Source: an uncultured Atopobium sp.
GTDB lineage: Bacteria; Actinomycetota; Coriobacteriia; Coriobacteriales; Atopobiaceae
DNA length: 20,172 nucleotides
Direction: 5' to 3'
Assembly: GCA_937990665.1 (NCBI GenBank)
Contig: CALKRF010000153.1
Location: 1 to 20,172 of the forward strand
In this document: in pieces, positions 1-7,472 of the stretch
How the letters are laid out: each line of letters begins with the position of its first letter
Numbering within the stretch: the first letter of the stretch is position 1
Program-made: the position numbers and the translations under genes
The notes under the pieces: model-generated
Database searches by the model: none
What the model was told of the DNA's origin: nothing
What the model saw: the letters and a program-made list of their open reading frames with translations, nothing else

Positions 1-1
1 T

Positions 2-946
2 GTTGAGAACCTCTTTGTTGCTTCTACCCACGATTACGTGCTGTTCTTTACCAACCTTGGTAAGGTGTATCGCCTCAAGGTCCACGAGCTTCCTGTTGGC
101 AACAGAACCACTAAGGGTAGCGCCATCATCAACGTCATCGAGACGCTTGCAGAGAGCGAGAAGGTCAAGGCAGTTATTACTACCCGCGACTTCCCAGAAG
201 ACAACTATCTGATGTTTGCTACCAAGCAGGGTATGGTTAAGAAGACTGCAATGTCTGAGTACGACCGTACACGCAAGGACGGTCTCATTGCAATTAACCT
301 CAAGGACGGCGACGAGCTGGTTAACGTCCGCCGCGTCCACCCAGGTGACAAGGTTGTTCTGTGCTCCTCTGACGGCAAGGCAATCCTGTTTGACGAGGTT
401 GAGGCAAGAAGCATGGGCCGTGGCACCTCGGGCGTCCGTGGTATTACGCTCAAGGGTGACGCAACTATGCTTGGCATGGAGATTACCAATGGCAATGGCG
501 ACCTCTTTGTTATTACCGAGAAGGGCTACGGAAAGCGCACCGCAATTTCTGAGTACCCAGTCCACAAGCGTGGTGGCCAGGGCGTCTTTACCATCACAAT
601 GACGGAGAAGAAGGGTAACCTGGTTGCCTGCCGCGTTGTTGGTCCTCAGCACGAGATTATGATCATGTCCGAGGAGGGCGTTGTAATCCGCGTCAAGGCT
701 GGCGACATCTCCAAGCTGGGCCGCTCCACTCAGGGTGTCAAGGTCATGAATCTCTCTGGTAGCGATGTTGTTTCTGCTGTTGCTCGTATGGTTGCCAATA
801 AGAAGAAGGCTCCAAAGCACGCAGAGAACCAAGGTATGCTTGATCTGATGGCCGCTGGCGCTCGTGATGCTGATGAGGCAGAGTCCGTTGACCTTGGAGA
901 TGAAGAGGAAGTACTGGACGATTCACTGCTGGATGATGACGAATAA
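2..946 (+). CDS. gyrA: DNA gyrase subunit A, C-terminal part (5' end outside window)
   Basis: GyrA is the DNA-cleaving subunit of the GyrA2GyrB2 topoisomerase that introduces negative supercoils. The open frame runs in from the window edge, so no start is present. The 314 visible residues are the DNA-wrapping beta-pinwheel. Repeating blade motifs can be read, such as FFTNLGKVYRLK, FATKQGMVKKT, CSSDGKAILFDE, VITEKGYGKRT and IMSEEGVVIRVK, plus a box-like KRGGQG. The canonical GyrA box and the catalytic tyrosine domain would lie upstream. The protein ends in a very acidic tail (DLGDEEEVLDDSLLDDDE). Such tails on GyrA are known to tune DNA wrapping in some species; here that role is inferred. A strong terminator follows 24 bp after the stop, so gyrA ends its transcription unit. 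Confidence 0.97.
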   Translation, partial: VENLFVASTHDYVLFFTNLGKVYRLKVHELPVGNRTTKGSAIINVIETLAESEKVKAVITTRDFPEDNYLMFATKQGMVKKTAMSEYDRTRKDGLIAINLKDGDELVNVRRVHPGDKVVLCSSDGKAILFDEVEARSMGRGTSGVRGITLKGDATMLGMEITNGNGDLFVITEKGYGKRTAISEYPVHKRGGQGVFTITMTEKKGNLVACRVVGPQHEIMIMSEEGVVIRVKAGDISKLGRSTQGVKVMNLSGSDVVSAVARMVANKKKAPKHAENQGMLDLMAAGARDADEAESVDLGDEEEVLDDSLLDDDE

Positions 947-969
947 GCATTTCAGCTATACGTAATTTG

Positions 970-1004
970 AAGAGCTCAAGGGGTAATTCCCTTGAGCTCT
1001 TTTC
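970..1004 (+). terminator. Intrinsic terminator of gyrA
   Basis: An 11-bp perfect stem, GAGCTCAAGGG (972-982) with CCCTTGAGCTC (989-999), has a 6-nt loop. It is extended by an AA/TT pair and followed by a short T run. It lies between the convergent gyrA and DUF151 genes. The T run favours the plus direction. Confidence 0.9.
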
Positions 1005-1091
1005 GTTTACCGAGAAAATCAGCACGCTAACGGTAATGATTTTTATATAAAAGATGAGTCAATTGTATAAAAGTAAGCCATAGAGCAGGAT

Positions 1092-1583
1092 TTATGAGAA
1101 ATCCTCAGGGGAGACGTCCTCAATAAACTGGCGGAATTCCTCAAGCTCTTGGGCCTGAACGTCCTTCTCGACATCAGTAAAGTCTGGAGCAGCAGCAATT
1201 TCTAGAACGCTCTCGTCTGCAAAGATGGGAGCGTTTGTTCTTACTGCCAGCGCAATTGCGTCGGATGGGCGAGCATCTACGTAAATATGCTCTCCCTCTT
1301 TGGAGATAAGCTCAATTTGCGAGAAAAACGTGGTGCCGCGGACGCCCACAATGCGTACGCTTTTAATATCTGCATCTAGAGAATCAAGAACGGAGCGGAG
1401 AAGGTCATGCGTTAGAGGTCTCTCGGTAGATTCTTGATCAATGCCAAGACTGATAGCAGATGCCTCAATGTTGCCAATCTTGATAGGAAGACTTAAAGAA
1501 GAGACGCCGCGTGGGTCATGAAGACGCAGAACAATTACGGAAGAGATAGGTCCTCCTCCGACAACAACTGTCTGTATGTCCAT
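1092..1583 (-). CDS. Bifunctional nuclease / DUF151 family protein
   Basis: The 163-residue product matches the DUF151 (bifunctional nuclease) family. It begins MDIQTVVVGGG and carries the family landmarks of a PIKIGNIEASAI-type segment, RPLTHDLLRSVLDSL, and the highly conserved DARPSDAIALAVRTNAPIF with VLE just after. A plant member has RNase/DNase activity; the role of bacterial members is poorly defined. The open frame extends much further upstream, but that part is antisense to tRNA-Ile, giving the well-known spurious peptide GLTRFELVTSRL. I therefore start at the ATG at 1583. A GTG at 1598 (reading VSLKRMDIQ) is a serious alternative because GGAG lies 5 nt before it, whereas the ATG has no close Shine-Dalgarno. 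Single gene, converging on gyrA. Confidence 0.88.
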   Translation of the reverse strand: MDIQTVVVGGGPISSVIVLRLHDPRGVSSLSLPIKIGNIEASAISLGIDQESTERPLTHDLLRSVLDSLDADIKSVRIVGVRGTTFFSQIELISKEGEHIYVDARPSDAIALAVRTNAPIFADESVLEIAAAPDFTDVEKDVQAQELEEFRQFIEDVSPEDFS

Positions 1584-1709
1584 ACGCTTCAGCGACACAA
1601 ACACTCCAAATAGCACGTCTTTTATCAATCTTTGGGCAGATAGTCTACGACTCTCTGTTTTCATTTCATACCCAGTTTCAAGAAAGTTTAAAACAAAACA
1701 AAAAAAGTG

Positions 1710-1738
1710 TTGACCTATGAGAATTATGGAGGTATTAT
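1710..1738 (+). promoter_or_regulatory. Promoter of the tRNA-Ile/tRNA-Ala unit
   Basis: TTGACC (1710-1715), a 17-bp spacer and TATTAT (1733-1738) make a near-consensus housekeeping promoter. It ends 13 bp before the tRNA-Ile gene. Confidence 0.85.
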
Positions 1739-1751
1739 TTTTCCCTGCGTT

Positions 1752-1828
1752 GGGCCTGTAGCTCAGTTGGTCAGAGCGTCCGGCTGATAACCGGGAGGTC
1801 ACAAGTTCAAACCTTGTCAGGCCCACCA
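1752..1828 (+). tRNA. tRNA-Ile (anticodon GAU)
   Basis: This is a 77-nt cloverleaf with acceptor GGGCCTG/CAGGCCC and D arm GCTCAGTTGGTCAGAGC. The anticodon arm CCGG-CTGATAA-CCGG carries GAT, and the T arm is ACAAG-TTCAAAC-CTTGT. CCA is encoded. Ile(GAU) and Ala(UGC) genes are usually found in 16S-23S spacers. Here they stand alone under their own promoter. Confidence 0.98.
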
Positions 1829-1839
1829 CTTTATGTGAC

Positions 1840-1909
1840 AATAGTCACCCCAACGTTAGCCGAGTCGCCGTTGGGGTGATTATTAAAACCTTCTGGGCCC
1901 AACCAGAAG
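1840..1909 (+). other. Two hairpins between tRNA-Ile and tRNA-Ala
   Basis: The first hairpin pairs 1840-1855 with 1869-1884: 16 bp with one G-U pair, a core of CACCCCAACG/CGTTGGGGTG and a 13-nt loop. It has no T run after it. The second pairs CTTCTGG (1890-1896) with CCAGAAG (1903-1909) around a 6-nt loop. They could be processing signals for the dicistronic tRNA precursor or a partial terminator. I infer processing, because tRNA-Ala has no obvious promoter of its own. Confidence 0.6.
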
Positions 1910-1916
1910 TTAGTAC

Positions 1917-1992
1917 GGGGAATTAGCTCAGCTGGGAGAGCGCGGGCTTTGCAAGCCTGAGGTCAGGGGTTCGATCCCCCTATTCTCCACCA
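1917..1992 (+). tRNA. tRNA-Ala (anticodon UGC)
   Basis: This is a 76-nt cloverleaf with acceptor GGGGAAT/ATTCTCC (one G-U pair), D arm GCTCAGCTGGGAGAGC and anticodon loop TTTGCAA (TGC). The T arm is AGGGG-TTCGATC-CCCCT and CCA is encoded. Confidence 0.98.
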
Positions 1993-1999
1993 AATGTTC

Positions 2000-2029
2000 A
2001 AGGCCAGGGATTTTCTCCCTGGCCTTTTT
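2000..2029 (+). terminator. Terminator of the tRNA-Ile/tRNA-Ala unit
   Basis: AGGCCAGGGA (2001-2010) pairs with TCCCTGGCCT (2016-2025) across a 5-nt loop, followed by TTTTT. Confidence 0.92.
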
Positions 2030-2104
2030 GCTTAGACGTTAAAAACATACCGATAGCCGCCAATATCAGCCACTTATCGAATAGTTGAAATATTTTCGAA
2101 AAAG

Positions 2105-2133
2105 TTTGAGTACGATTTACTCAGGAGTATGTT
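2105..2133 (+). promoter_or_regulatory. Putative promoter with an internal operator for the ABC importer
   Basis: A plausible -35 (TTTGAG, 2105-2110, or TTGAGT shifted by one) lies 16-17 bp from a -10-like TATGTT (2128-2133). Between them is a symmetrical TGAGTA-N5-TACTCA (2107-2123). An inverted repeat in this position is typical of a repressor site, but the regulator cannot be named from sequence. The gene's AAGGAG lies at 2161-2166, 14 nt before the ATG, which is long. Confidence 0.5.
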
Positions 2134-2180
2134 CTTTTCATTGGCGCTGTGGGTAACCACAAGGAGAGAAAAGAGTTCTA

Positions 2181-3320
2181 ATGTCAAACCTTACTCGTCG
2201 AAACTTTTTTGGTGTCAGCGCAGTTGTAGCAGGTTTGGGTATCACCGCCTGCAAAAAGTCCGATTCTGATACTGGCGAGAAAAAAGAATCTGACACCAAC
2301 TCTACCGATGCTGTTGGTGCACCAGAAGAGCTGGTAAAGGCAGCAAAAGAAGAAGGTAAGCTAATTGTTTATGGCTCTTGCGAGGAAGAGTACCTAAACG
2401 CAGTTTGTGCAAACTTCAAGAGCCTGTACGGCATTGATGTTCAGGCACAGCGTCTCTCAACTGGAGAAGTTGCTGCAAAGATTGAGGAAGAGAACGGTCA
2501 TCCATCAGCTGACGTCTGGTTTGGCGGAACAACCGATCCTTACAATGTCACCTCTTCAAAGGGCCTTCTTGAGCAGTATGAGCCAAAGAATGCATCACAT
2601 CTTATTTCCGATAAGTTCAAGAGTACCAACAAAGACTGGTACGGAATTTATAAGGGCATTCTGGGCATTCTGTACGATAAGGATGAGCTTCAGCGCCTTA
2701 AGCTTGATGTTCCTCAGGATTACAAAGACCTTATCGATCCTAAATATAAGGGCCTCATTTGGTCTTCTAACTACAACACCGCAGGTACTGCAAAGCTGAT
2801 CATCAACACCGTTATTCAGAAGTACGGTCATGACCAGGGTATTCAGTATCTTGTTGATCTTGATAAGAACATTGCTCAGTACACCAAGAGCGGTTCTGGT
2901 CCTTCCAAGGCTATCGGAACAGGCGAGTGCACCATCGGAATTGGTATGCTCCATGACGGCATTTATCAGATTGTTGATCAAGAGCATGAGAATGTTGGTC
3001 TTCAGATTCCAAGCTCTGGCGCATCATACGAGGTTGGCGCAACCGCAATCTTCAAGGGTGCTGCACATCCAAACGCAGCTAAGCTCTGGATTGAGTATGC
3101 ACTTTCACCAGCTTGCGTTGACCTTGCACAGAAGAATGGCTCTTACCAGTTCCTGGTAATTGACGACGCAAAGCAGCCTGAGATTGCTACTGAATACGGC
3201 CTTGATCCAAACAACGTTATGGACTACAACTTCGAGGATGCCAAGAAGCACACCGAGCAGTATGTCAAGGACGTTATGGAAGCTCTTGGTGGCGGAGACA
3301 GCCGCTTCAAGACAGAGTAA
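2181..3320 (+). CDS. ABC transporter substrate-binding lipoprotein, Fbp/AfuA-like family
   Basis: This 379-residue protein should bind the substrate of the importer encoded by the next two genes. The N-terminus shows a twin-arginine motif (TRRNFF, 5-10), a hydrophobic stretch and a lipobox ITAC with Cys24. Export by Tat and lipid anchoring outside the membrane are therefore likely. A Ser/Asp/Thr-rich linker (about 26-45) leads into the binding domain, which starts near KLIVYGSCEEE. Segments such as ADVWFGGTTDPY, DLIDPKYKGLIW and the IGTGECTIGIG region are typical of the extracellular solute-binding family that includes Fe(III)-binding FbpA and FutA. However, no adjacent Tyr-Tyr pair, the Fe(III) ligand of classic FbpA, is present. 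Iron is therefore only one option; phosphonates or organophosphates are bound by related proteins. A hairpin separates it from the permease gene. Confidence 0.87.
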   Translation: MSNLTRRNFFGVSAVVAGLGITACKKSDSDTGEKKESDTNSTDAVGAPEELVKAAKEEGKLIVYGSCEEEYLNAVCANFKSLYGIDVQAQRLSTGEVAAKIEEENGHPSADVWFGGTTDPYNVTSSKGLLEQYEPKNASHLISDKFKSTNKDWYGIYKGILGILYDKDELQRLKLDVPQDYKDLIDPKYKGLIWSSNYNTAGTAKLIINTVIQKYGHDQGIQYLVDLDKNIAQYTKSGSGPSKAIGTGECTIGIGMLHDGIYQIVDQEHENVGLQIPSSGASYEVGATAIFKGAAHPNAAKLWIEYALSPACVDLAQKNGSYQFLVIDDAKQPEIATEYGLDPNNVMDYNFEDAKKHTEQYVKDVMEALGGGDSRFKTE

Positions 3321-3379
3321 AACCAGCGCCGTCGAGCAAACAAACAATGTTGTTGCTCAAGCTTTGAGTGGCAGATTAT

Positions 3380-3411
3380 ACTGGGTAGGCAGAGATCTGC
3401 CTACCCAGTTT
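3380..3411 (+). terminator. Strong hairpin between binding-protein and permease genes
   Basis: ACTGGGTAGGCAG (3380-3392) pairs perfectly with CTGCCTACCCAGT (3397-3409) around a 4-nt loop. Only TTT follows, so it would be a leaky terminator or an mRNA-stabilising 3' end. Either would give more binding protein than membrane components. Confidence 0.65.
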
Positions 3412-3459
3412 CACATAGAGCTTTGCGTATAGGTTTAGTGTTTCAGAGTTAGGACCAGT

Positions 3460-5169
3460 ATGGCAAAATCCCAGAGCGCTCGACTTGAGCGAAAAAAGCT
3501 CCTTGGCGATCCAATTTTGATAACGACCATTGTCGTTCTTATCGCCTTCTTAACCCTATTTATTTTGTATCCACTTGCCATTCTTATGGTTGACTCTGTA
3601 GTCTCCGATAATGGGATTAGCTTTGATGTATTTACGCGTATCTTGGCTTTGCCTTCGTTTGATCGCGCAATTACCAATACGCTCAGAGTTGGTTTTGCGG
3701 TAGGCATTTTATCAGCGCTTATTGGTCTTCTTTTTGCATATGTTGAAGTGTACGTAAAGCTTCGTACAAAGTTTATGACAGGACTTTTCCGCGTGGTTTC
3801 CATGCTTCCTGTTGTTTCTCCGCCATTTGTTCTCTCGCTTTCCATGATCATGATGTTTGGTAAGAAAGGCCTGATTACTCGAGGTCTTTTGGGAATTTTT
3901 GACAACAACATCTATGGTTTCTGGGGCATTTTTATTGTTCAGACCATGTCATTCTTCCCTGTGTGCTACATGATGCTTAAGGGTCTGCTTAAAAACATTG
4001 ACCCATCCCTTGAAGAAGCAGCACGTGACATGGGCGCAAGCCGCTGGAAGGTATTTACCAGCGTTACGCTTCCTCTTATTTTGCCTGGCTTGGGCAACGC
4101 TTTTCTCGTCTCATTTATTGAGTCAATCGCAGACTTTGCGAATCCAATGATTATTGGTGGTTCGTACGATACCCTGGCAACAACCATTTACCTGCAAATT
4201 ACAGGCGCATATGACAAGCAGGGCGCAGCTGCTATGGCTGTTGTTCTTCTTTCCATTACGCTGCTTATGTTTGTTGTTCAGAAGTTTGTGTTGGAAGCAA
4301 AGAGTACGTCCACGCTCTCGGGCAAAGCAACGCGTGCCAGGATGCTTATTACAGACAACTCTGTTCGCATCCCGCTCACTATCCTTTGTGCGCTGGTAGC
4401 ACTCTTTGTCATTGGCATGTACCTCTGCGTTCCTTATGGTTCGTTTGTTCGTTCCTGGGGCTCTAATTACGAGTTAACTACTAAATGGTTTGAGCAGGTA
4501 TTTTCCAAGTACCACGGTCTGCAAGCCTTTAGCGACTCGTTCATGCTCTCGCTTATTGCAGCGCCAATTACCGCTCTGCTTTCGATGATTATTTCTTACC
4601 TGGTAGTAAAACGTCGCTTCCGTGGTCGCGGCTTTATCGAGGCTGTATCCATGCTTGCCATGGCAGTTCCTGGTACGGTTTTGGGTGTTGGTTACATTCG
4701 TGGATTCTCAAGCGGTGTCATGCACACAGGATTTTTGCAAGGCCTGTATGGCACAGGACTTATCCTGATTATTGTTTTTGTCGTGCGTTCGCTTCCTACA
4801 GGAACACGCTCGGGCATCTCGGCACTTCGACAGATTGATAAATCAATTGAGGAGTCCGCATACGACATGGGCGCCGACAGCTTTACGGTGTTTATGACCG
4901 TTACGCTGCCACTGATTAAAGATTCGTTCTTGTCGGGCTTGGTAACGGCGTTTGTTCGTTCCATTACCGCAATTTCTGCAGTTATCCTCTTGGTCACACC
5001 AGAGTTCCTGCTCATCACCGTTCAGATTAATGAGTTTGCAGGCAAGGGTTCATATGGTATGGCCTGCGCCTTTGCAACAATTCTGATTGTTATTACCTAT
5101 GGCTCGGTATTGCTTATGAATTGGGCCATCAAACACTTTGGCACCAGCCGAGCACTCAAGGAGGAGTAA
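3460..5169 (+). CDS. ABC transporter permease, fused double-domain FbpB type
   Basis: This 569-residue membrane protein carries two binding-protein-dependent permease domains in one chain, as in FbpB/AfuB-type importers. Each half has several hydrophobic segments (about 12 in total) and its own EAA coupling motif. One is EEAARDMGASRWKVF...TLPLILPG near residues 185-210, the other EESAYDMGADSFTVF...TLPLIKDS near 464-489. These contact the ATPase. The linker between halves lies near residues 280-305 (STLSGKATRARM). The start is the ATG at 3460, preceded only by a weak AGGA. The stop lies 3 bp before the ATPase start, so the two are translationally linked. Confidence 0.93.
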   Translation: MAKSQSARLERKKLLGDPILITTIVVLIAFLTLFILYPLAILMVDSVVSDNGISFDVFTRILALPSFDRAITNTLRVGFAVGILSALIGLLFAYVEVYVKLRTKFMTGLFRVVSMLPVVSPPFVLSLSMIMMFGKKGLITRGLLGIFDNNIYGFWGIFIVQTMSFFPVCYMMLKGLLKNIDPSLEEAARDMGASRWKVFTSVTLPLILPGLGNAFLVSFIESIADFANPMIIGGSYDTLATTIYLQITGAYDKQGAAAMAVVLLSITLLMFVVQKFVLEAKSTSTLSGKATRARMLITDNSVRIPLTILCALVALFVIGMYLCVPYGSFVRSWGSNYELTTKWFEQVFSKYHGLQAFSDSFMLSLIAAPITALLSMIISYLVVKRRFRGRGFIEAVSMLAMAVPGTVLGVGYIRGFSSGVMHTGFLQGLYGTGLILIIVFVVRSLPTGTRSGISALRQIDKSIEESAYDMGADSFTVFMTVTLPLIKDSFLSGLVTAFVRSITAISAVILLVTPEFLLITVQINEFAGKGSYGMACAFATILIVITYGSVLLMNWAIKHFGTSRALKEE

Positions 5170-5172
5170 CAC

Positions 5173-6252
5173 ATGGCTACAGAGAAAAAAGGCGTTCGCC
5201 TTGAGCACATTTCCAAGATTTATCAGGATCAGAAGACTGGAAAAGACTTCTACGCAGTTCAAGATGCTAACATCACCATTGCTCCTGGCGAGTTTGTAAC
5301 GCTGCTTGGCCCTTCTGGCTGCGGAAAGACCACTATTCTGCGCATGATTGCTGGTTTTGAGAGCCCTGATGAGGGAAAGATCTTCCTTGGCGATGAGCAG
5401 ATTGATGAGCTTACTCCAAACAAGCGCGACACGGCAATGGTGTTCCAGAGCTATGCGCTGCTTCCTCACTACAACATCTTTGACAATGTTGCCTATGGCC
5501 TTAAGCTCCGCAAAATGGATAAGGCAGTAATTCGCGAGAAGGTCCTTCATATCCTGGGTCTTGTTGGACTTGAGGGTATGGAAGAACGCATGACCAACCA
5601 GCTTTCTGGTGGTCAGCAGCAGCGTGTTGCTTTGGCGCGTGCTCTGGTTATTGAGCCAAGCGTTCTTCTCTTTGATGAGCCTCTTTCAAACCTTGACGCA
5701 AAGCTCCGCGTTGACATGCGTAACGAAATTCGCCGCATTCAGCAGGAGGCTGGCATCACCGCTATCTACGTTACACATGACCAGTCAGAGGCAATGGCGC
5801 TTTCTGACAACATCATCATTATGAAAAAGGGTGTTGTGGATCAGGTTGGCGATCCACAGACGGTTTACTATCACCCAGCAGATGAGTTTGTTGCAGACTT
5901 CATTGGCGAGTCAAACTTTCTACACGCAACCATTGCAGACAAGCTTGATTCTGAGACGGCACTTTGCCGCTTTGAGGGCCATGAGTTTGAGGCCAGCGGA
6001 TGTTCTCACCTAGACAAGGGTAAGGAATGCTGCATTGTTCTTCGTCCAGAGTCTGCACGCCTTGCTGACGAGGGAACGCTTGCCTGTGAGGTAGTTCTTT
6101 CTCGATTCATGGGCCACTACCAGAACTATCACGTTATGATAGGAGACACTCTCATCAAGATTACGGACTTCAACCCTCGTACACACAAGATTTACAACGT
6201 TGGCGACCACGCCTTTGTTGACTTTACCAAGGACGAGGTCCACGTTCTGTAA
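5173..6252 (+). CDS. ABC transporter ATP-binding protein, FbpC/PotA-like
   Basis: This 359-residue cytoplasmic ATPase would drive the importer. Walker A GPSGCGKT lies at 46-53, the Q-loop Gln at 92 (VFQSYALLPH), the signature LSGGQQQRVALARAL at 144-158, Walker B VLLFDEP at 164-170 and the switch His at 202 (THDQSEA). The last ~110 residues look like the TOBE-type regulatory domain of the CUT1/Fbp/Pot ATPases (DEFVADFIGESNFL onward). Its AAGGAGG (5158-5164) lies inside the permease 3' end. It is the last gene of the operon, before a strong terminator. Confidence 0.95.
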   Translation: MATEKKGVRLEHISKIYQDQKTGKDFYAVQDANITIAPGEFVTLLGPSGCGKTTILRMIAGFESPDEGKIFLGDEQIDELTPNKRDTAMVFQSYALLPHYNIFDNVAYGLKLRKMDKAVIREKVLHILGLVGLEGMEERMTNQLSGGQQQRVALARALVIEPSVLLFDEPLSNLDAKLRVDMRNEIRRIQQEAGITAIYVTHDQSEAMALSDNIIIMKKGVVDQVGDPQTVYYHPADEFVADFIGESNFLHATIADKLDSETALCRFEGHEFEASGCSHLDKGKECCIVLRPESARLADEGTLACEVVLSRFMGHYQNYHVMIGDTLIKITDFNPRTHKIYNVGDHAFVDFTKDEVHVL

Positions 6253-6276
6253 GTGTTTGAGTTAAAGCAGTAACGT

Positions 6277-6312
6277 ATGGCGAGAAGATTCGTTTGTCTT
6301 CTCGCCATTTTT
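6277..6312 (+). terminator. Terminator of the ABC importer operon
   Basis: ATGGCGAGAAGA (6277-6288) pairs with TCTTCTCGCCAT (6297-6308) around an 8-nt loop, followed by TTTTT. Both arms contain the octamer GGCGAGAA that recurs through the window. The T run serves the plus strand only, although the convergent lacI-type gene ends 2 bp away. Confidence 0.92.
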
Positions 6313-6313
6313 G

Positions 6314-7312
6314 TTAGATGGTGGATTTGAGCCAATTAAGCTTGCAGGTGAGCAACTTGTGGTCGGGCTCAAGCGAGGGGTCTTTGATTCTTTTAAGGAG
6401 CATCTTGCAAGCGGCGTAGCCCTCTTCATAGACGGGTTCAACAATAGTTGAGATGCTTTTAGCAGGTAAATCGGTCCAATCAGTGTTATTGAATCCCAAC
6501 AGACCAACTTGCTCTGGAATTACCTCTTCATAGGCATGCAGCGCGCTATAGACACTTTTGAGAGCCCACTGATTTGGTACAAATACCAGCGTTTTCTTTG
6601 ATGGAAGAATGTGGTTGTTAAGCCATTGCGTGATTTCAGGGATAGAGAGCGTATTTTGCTCTATGGTGAGACGCTCATGAGGTTTATTTAAGGCCTCTAA
6701 GGCATCAGTGAAGCCAGATTCTCGTTCAATTCTGGTACGACCTTTTGGCTCTCCACCAATGATTAAAAAGTTTTCGTATCCGCGTTCAACGCAGTGGGTT
6801 GCAGCTGAATAAACGCCGTCATAGAGGTTACTTTTTATCCAGGAAGCATTAAGGGCAAGAAGGTCGCAGTCAAAGTAGACAACGGGCTTTCCAACTTTAG
6901 CAATTCGTCTATCTACCGCTCTGAATTGATTGGTGGGCTGGATAAGCATGCCATCTGCTCCAATTGAAAGCATTTTCTCAACCCAGTCAGCTTCAAGCGT
7001 GGGGTCAAAACGAGAATTGCAAATAATTGTCTGATATCCAGATTCAAGAGCAGCATCTTCAATACCGTTAGTCATTTGAGCTGCCCACGCATTAGTATTG
7101 TCCAAGATGAGAACAGCAATAATTCCAGAGCTCTTCTTAACCATTGCTTGAGCTTGGGCGCTTGGAATATATCCCGTATTTTCGATTGCTTTTTTGATAC
7201 GTTGCTTAGTTGCTTCGGACATCTTTTCAAAGTGTCCATTAAGGTAATTTGAAACGGTAGCAATAGAAACATTTGCTAATTTTGCAAGGTCAATGATAGT
7301 GGTCTTAGACAT
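6314..7312 (-). CDS. LacI-family transcriptional regulator
   Basis: This 332-residue repressor-type protein has the N-terminal LacI helix-turn-helix (TTIIDLAKLANVSIATVSNYLNG), the hinge helix region SAQAQAMVKKSS, and a periplasmic-binding-like sensor domain starting at GIIAVLILDNTNAW. The sensor domain contains GADGMLIQPTN and the C-terminal GLLGFNNTDWTDL segment, and normally binds a sugar or sugar phosphate. I chose the ATG at 7312 (MSKTTI); an in-frame GTG at 7318 (reading MPMSKTTI) is also possible. It diverges from the PTS/GatZ-like operon. A perfect LacI-type palindrome (7390-7403) lies between the two units, so control of that operon and of itself is the likely role. The effector is unknown. 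Confidence 0.93.
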   Translation of the reverse strand: MSKTTIIDLAKLANVSIATVSNYLNGHFEKMSEATKQRIKKAIENTGYIPSAQAQAMVKKSSGIIAVLILDNTNAWAAQMTNGIEDAALESGYQTIICNSRFDPTLEADWVEKMLSIGADGMLIQPTNQFRAVDRRIAKVGKPVVYFDCDLLALNASWIKSNLYDGVYSAATHCVERGYENFLIIGGEPKGRTRIERESGFTDALEALNKPHERLTIEQNTLSIPEITQWLNNHILPSKKTLVFVPNQWALKSVYSALHAYEEVIPEQVGLLGFNNTDWTDLPAKSISTIVEPVYEEGYAACKMLLKRIKDPSLEPDHKLLTCKLNWLKSTI

Positions 7313-7355
7313 TGGCACTCATTTCACCGAAATCTTTACAATGTACTTGCAAAAT

Positions 7356-7440
7356 ACCAACGTTAGTGAGTGTGCTGGATTCTACGTTGGTTAAACGTTT
7401 AACAAAATTCATCATAACACAAGGTAGATTAGACGTTTAC
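7356..7440. promoter_or_regulatory. Divergent control region with LacI-type operators
   Basis: GTTAAACGTTTAAC (7390-7403) is a perfect 14-bp palindrome with the central CG typical of LacI-family operators. A degenerate second site, TTAGACGTTTAC (7429-7440), is centred 38 bp downstream. ACCAACGT (7356-7363) and ACGTTGGT (7384-7391) form an 8-bp inverted repeat abutting the main palindrome. On the minus strand, TATGAT (complement of 7411-7416) is a good -10 for the regulator gene. Its start point would fall close to the main palindrome, which suggests autoregulation. A plus-strand promoter is less clear: TTTACC (7436-7441), 17 bp, AAGATT is one option. Confidence 0.7.
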
Positions 7441-7472
7441 CGAAATCCTCTTTTAAAAAAGATTGAAACAAT

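Noticed and set aside
1848..1861. The 10-mer CCAACGTTAG is shared by the tRNA spacer hairpin and the LacI-type control region (7357)
   Set aside because: Two copies of a 10-mer in unrelated contexts, with no matching flanks. Probably chance.
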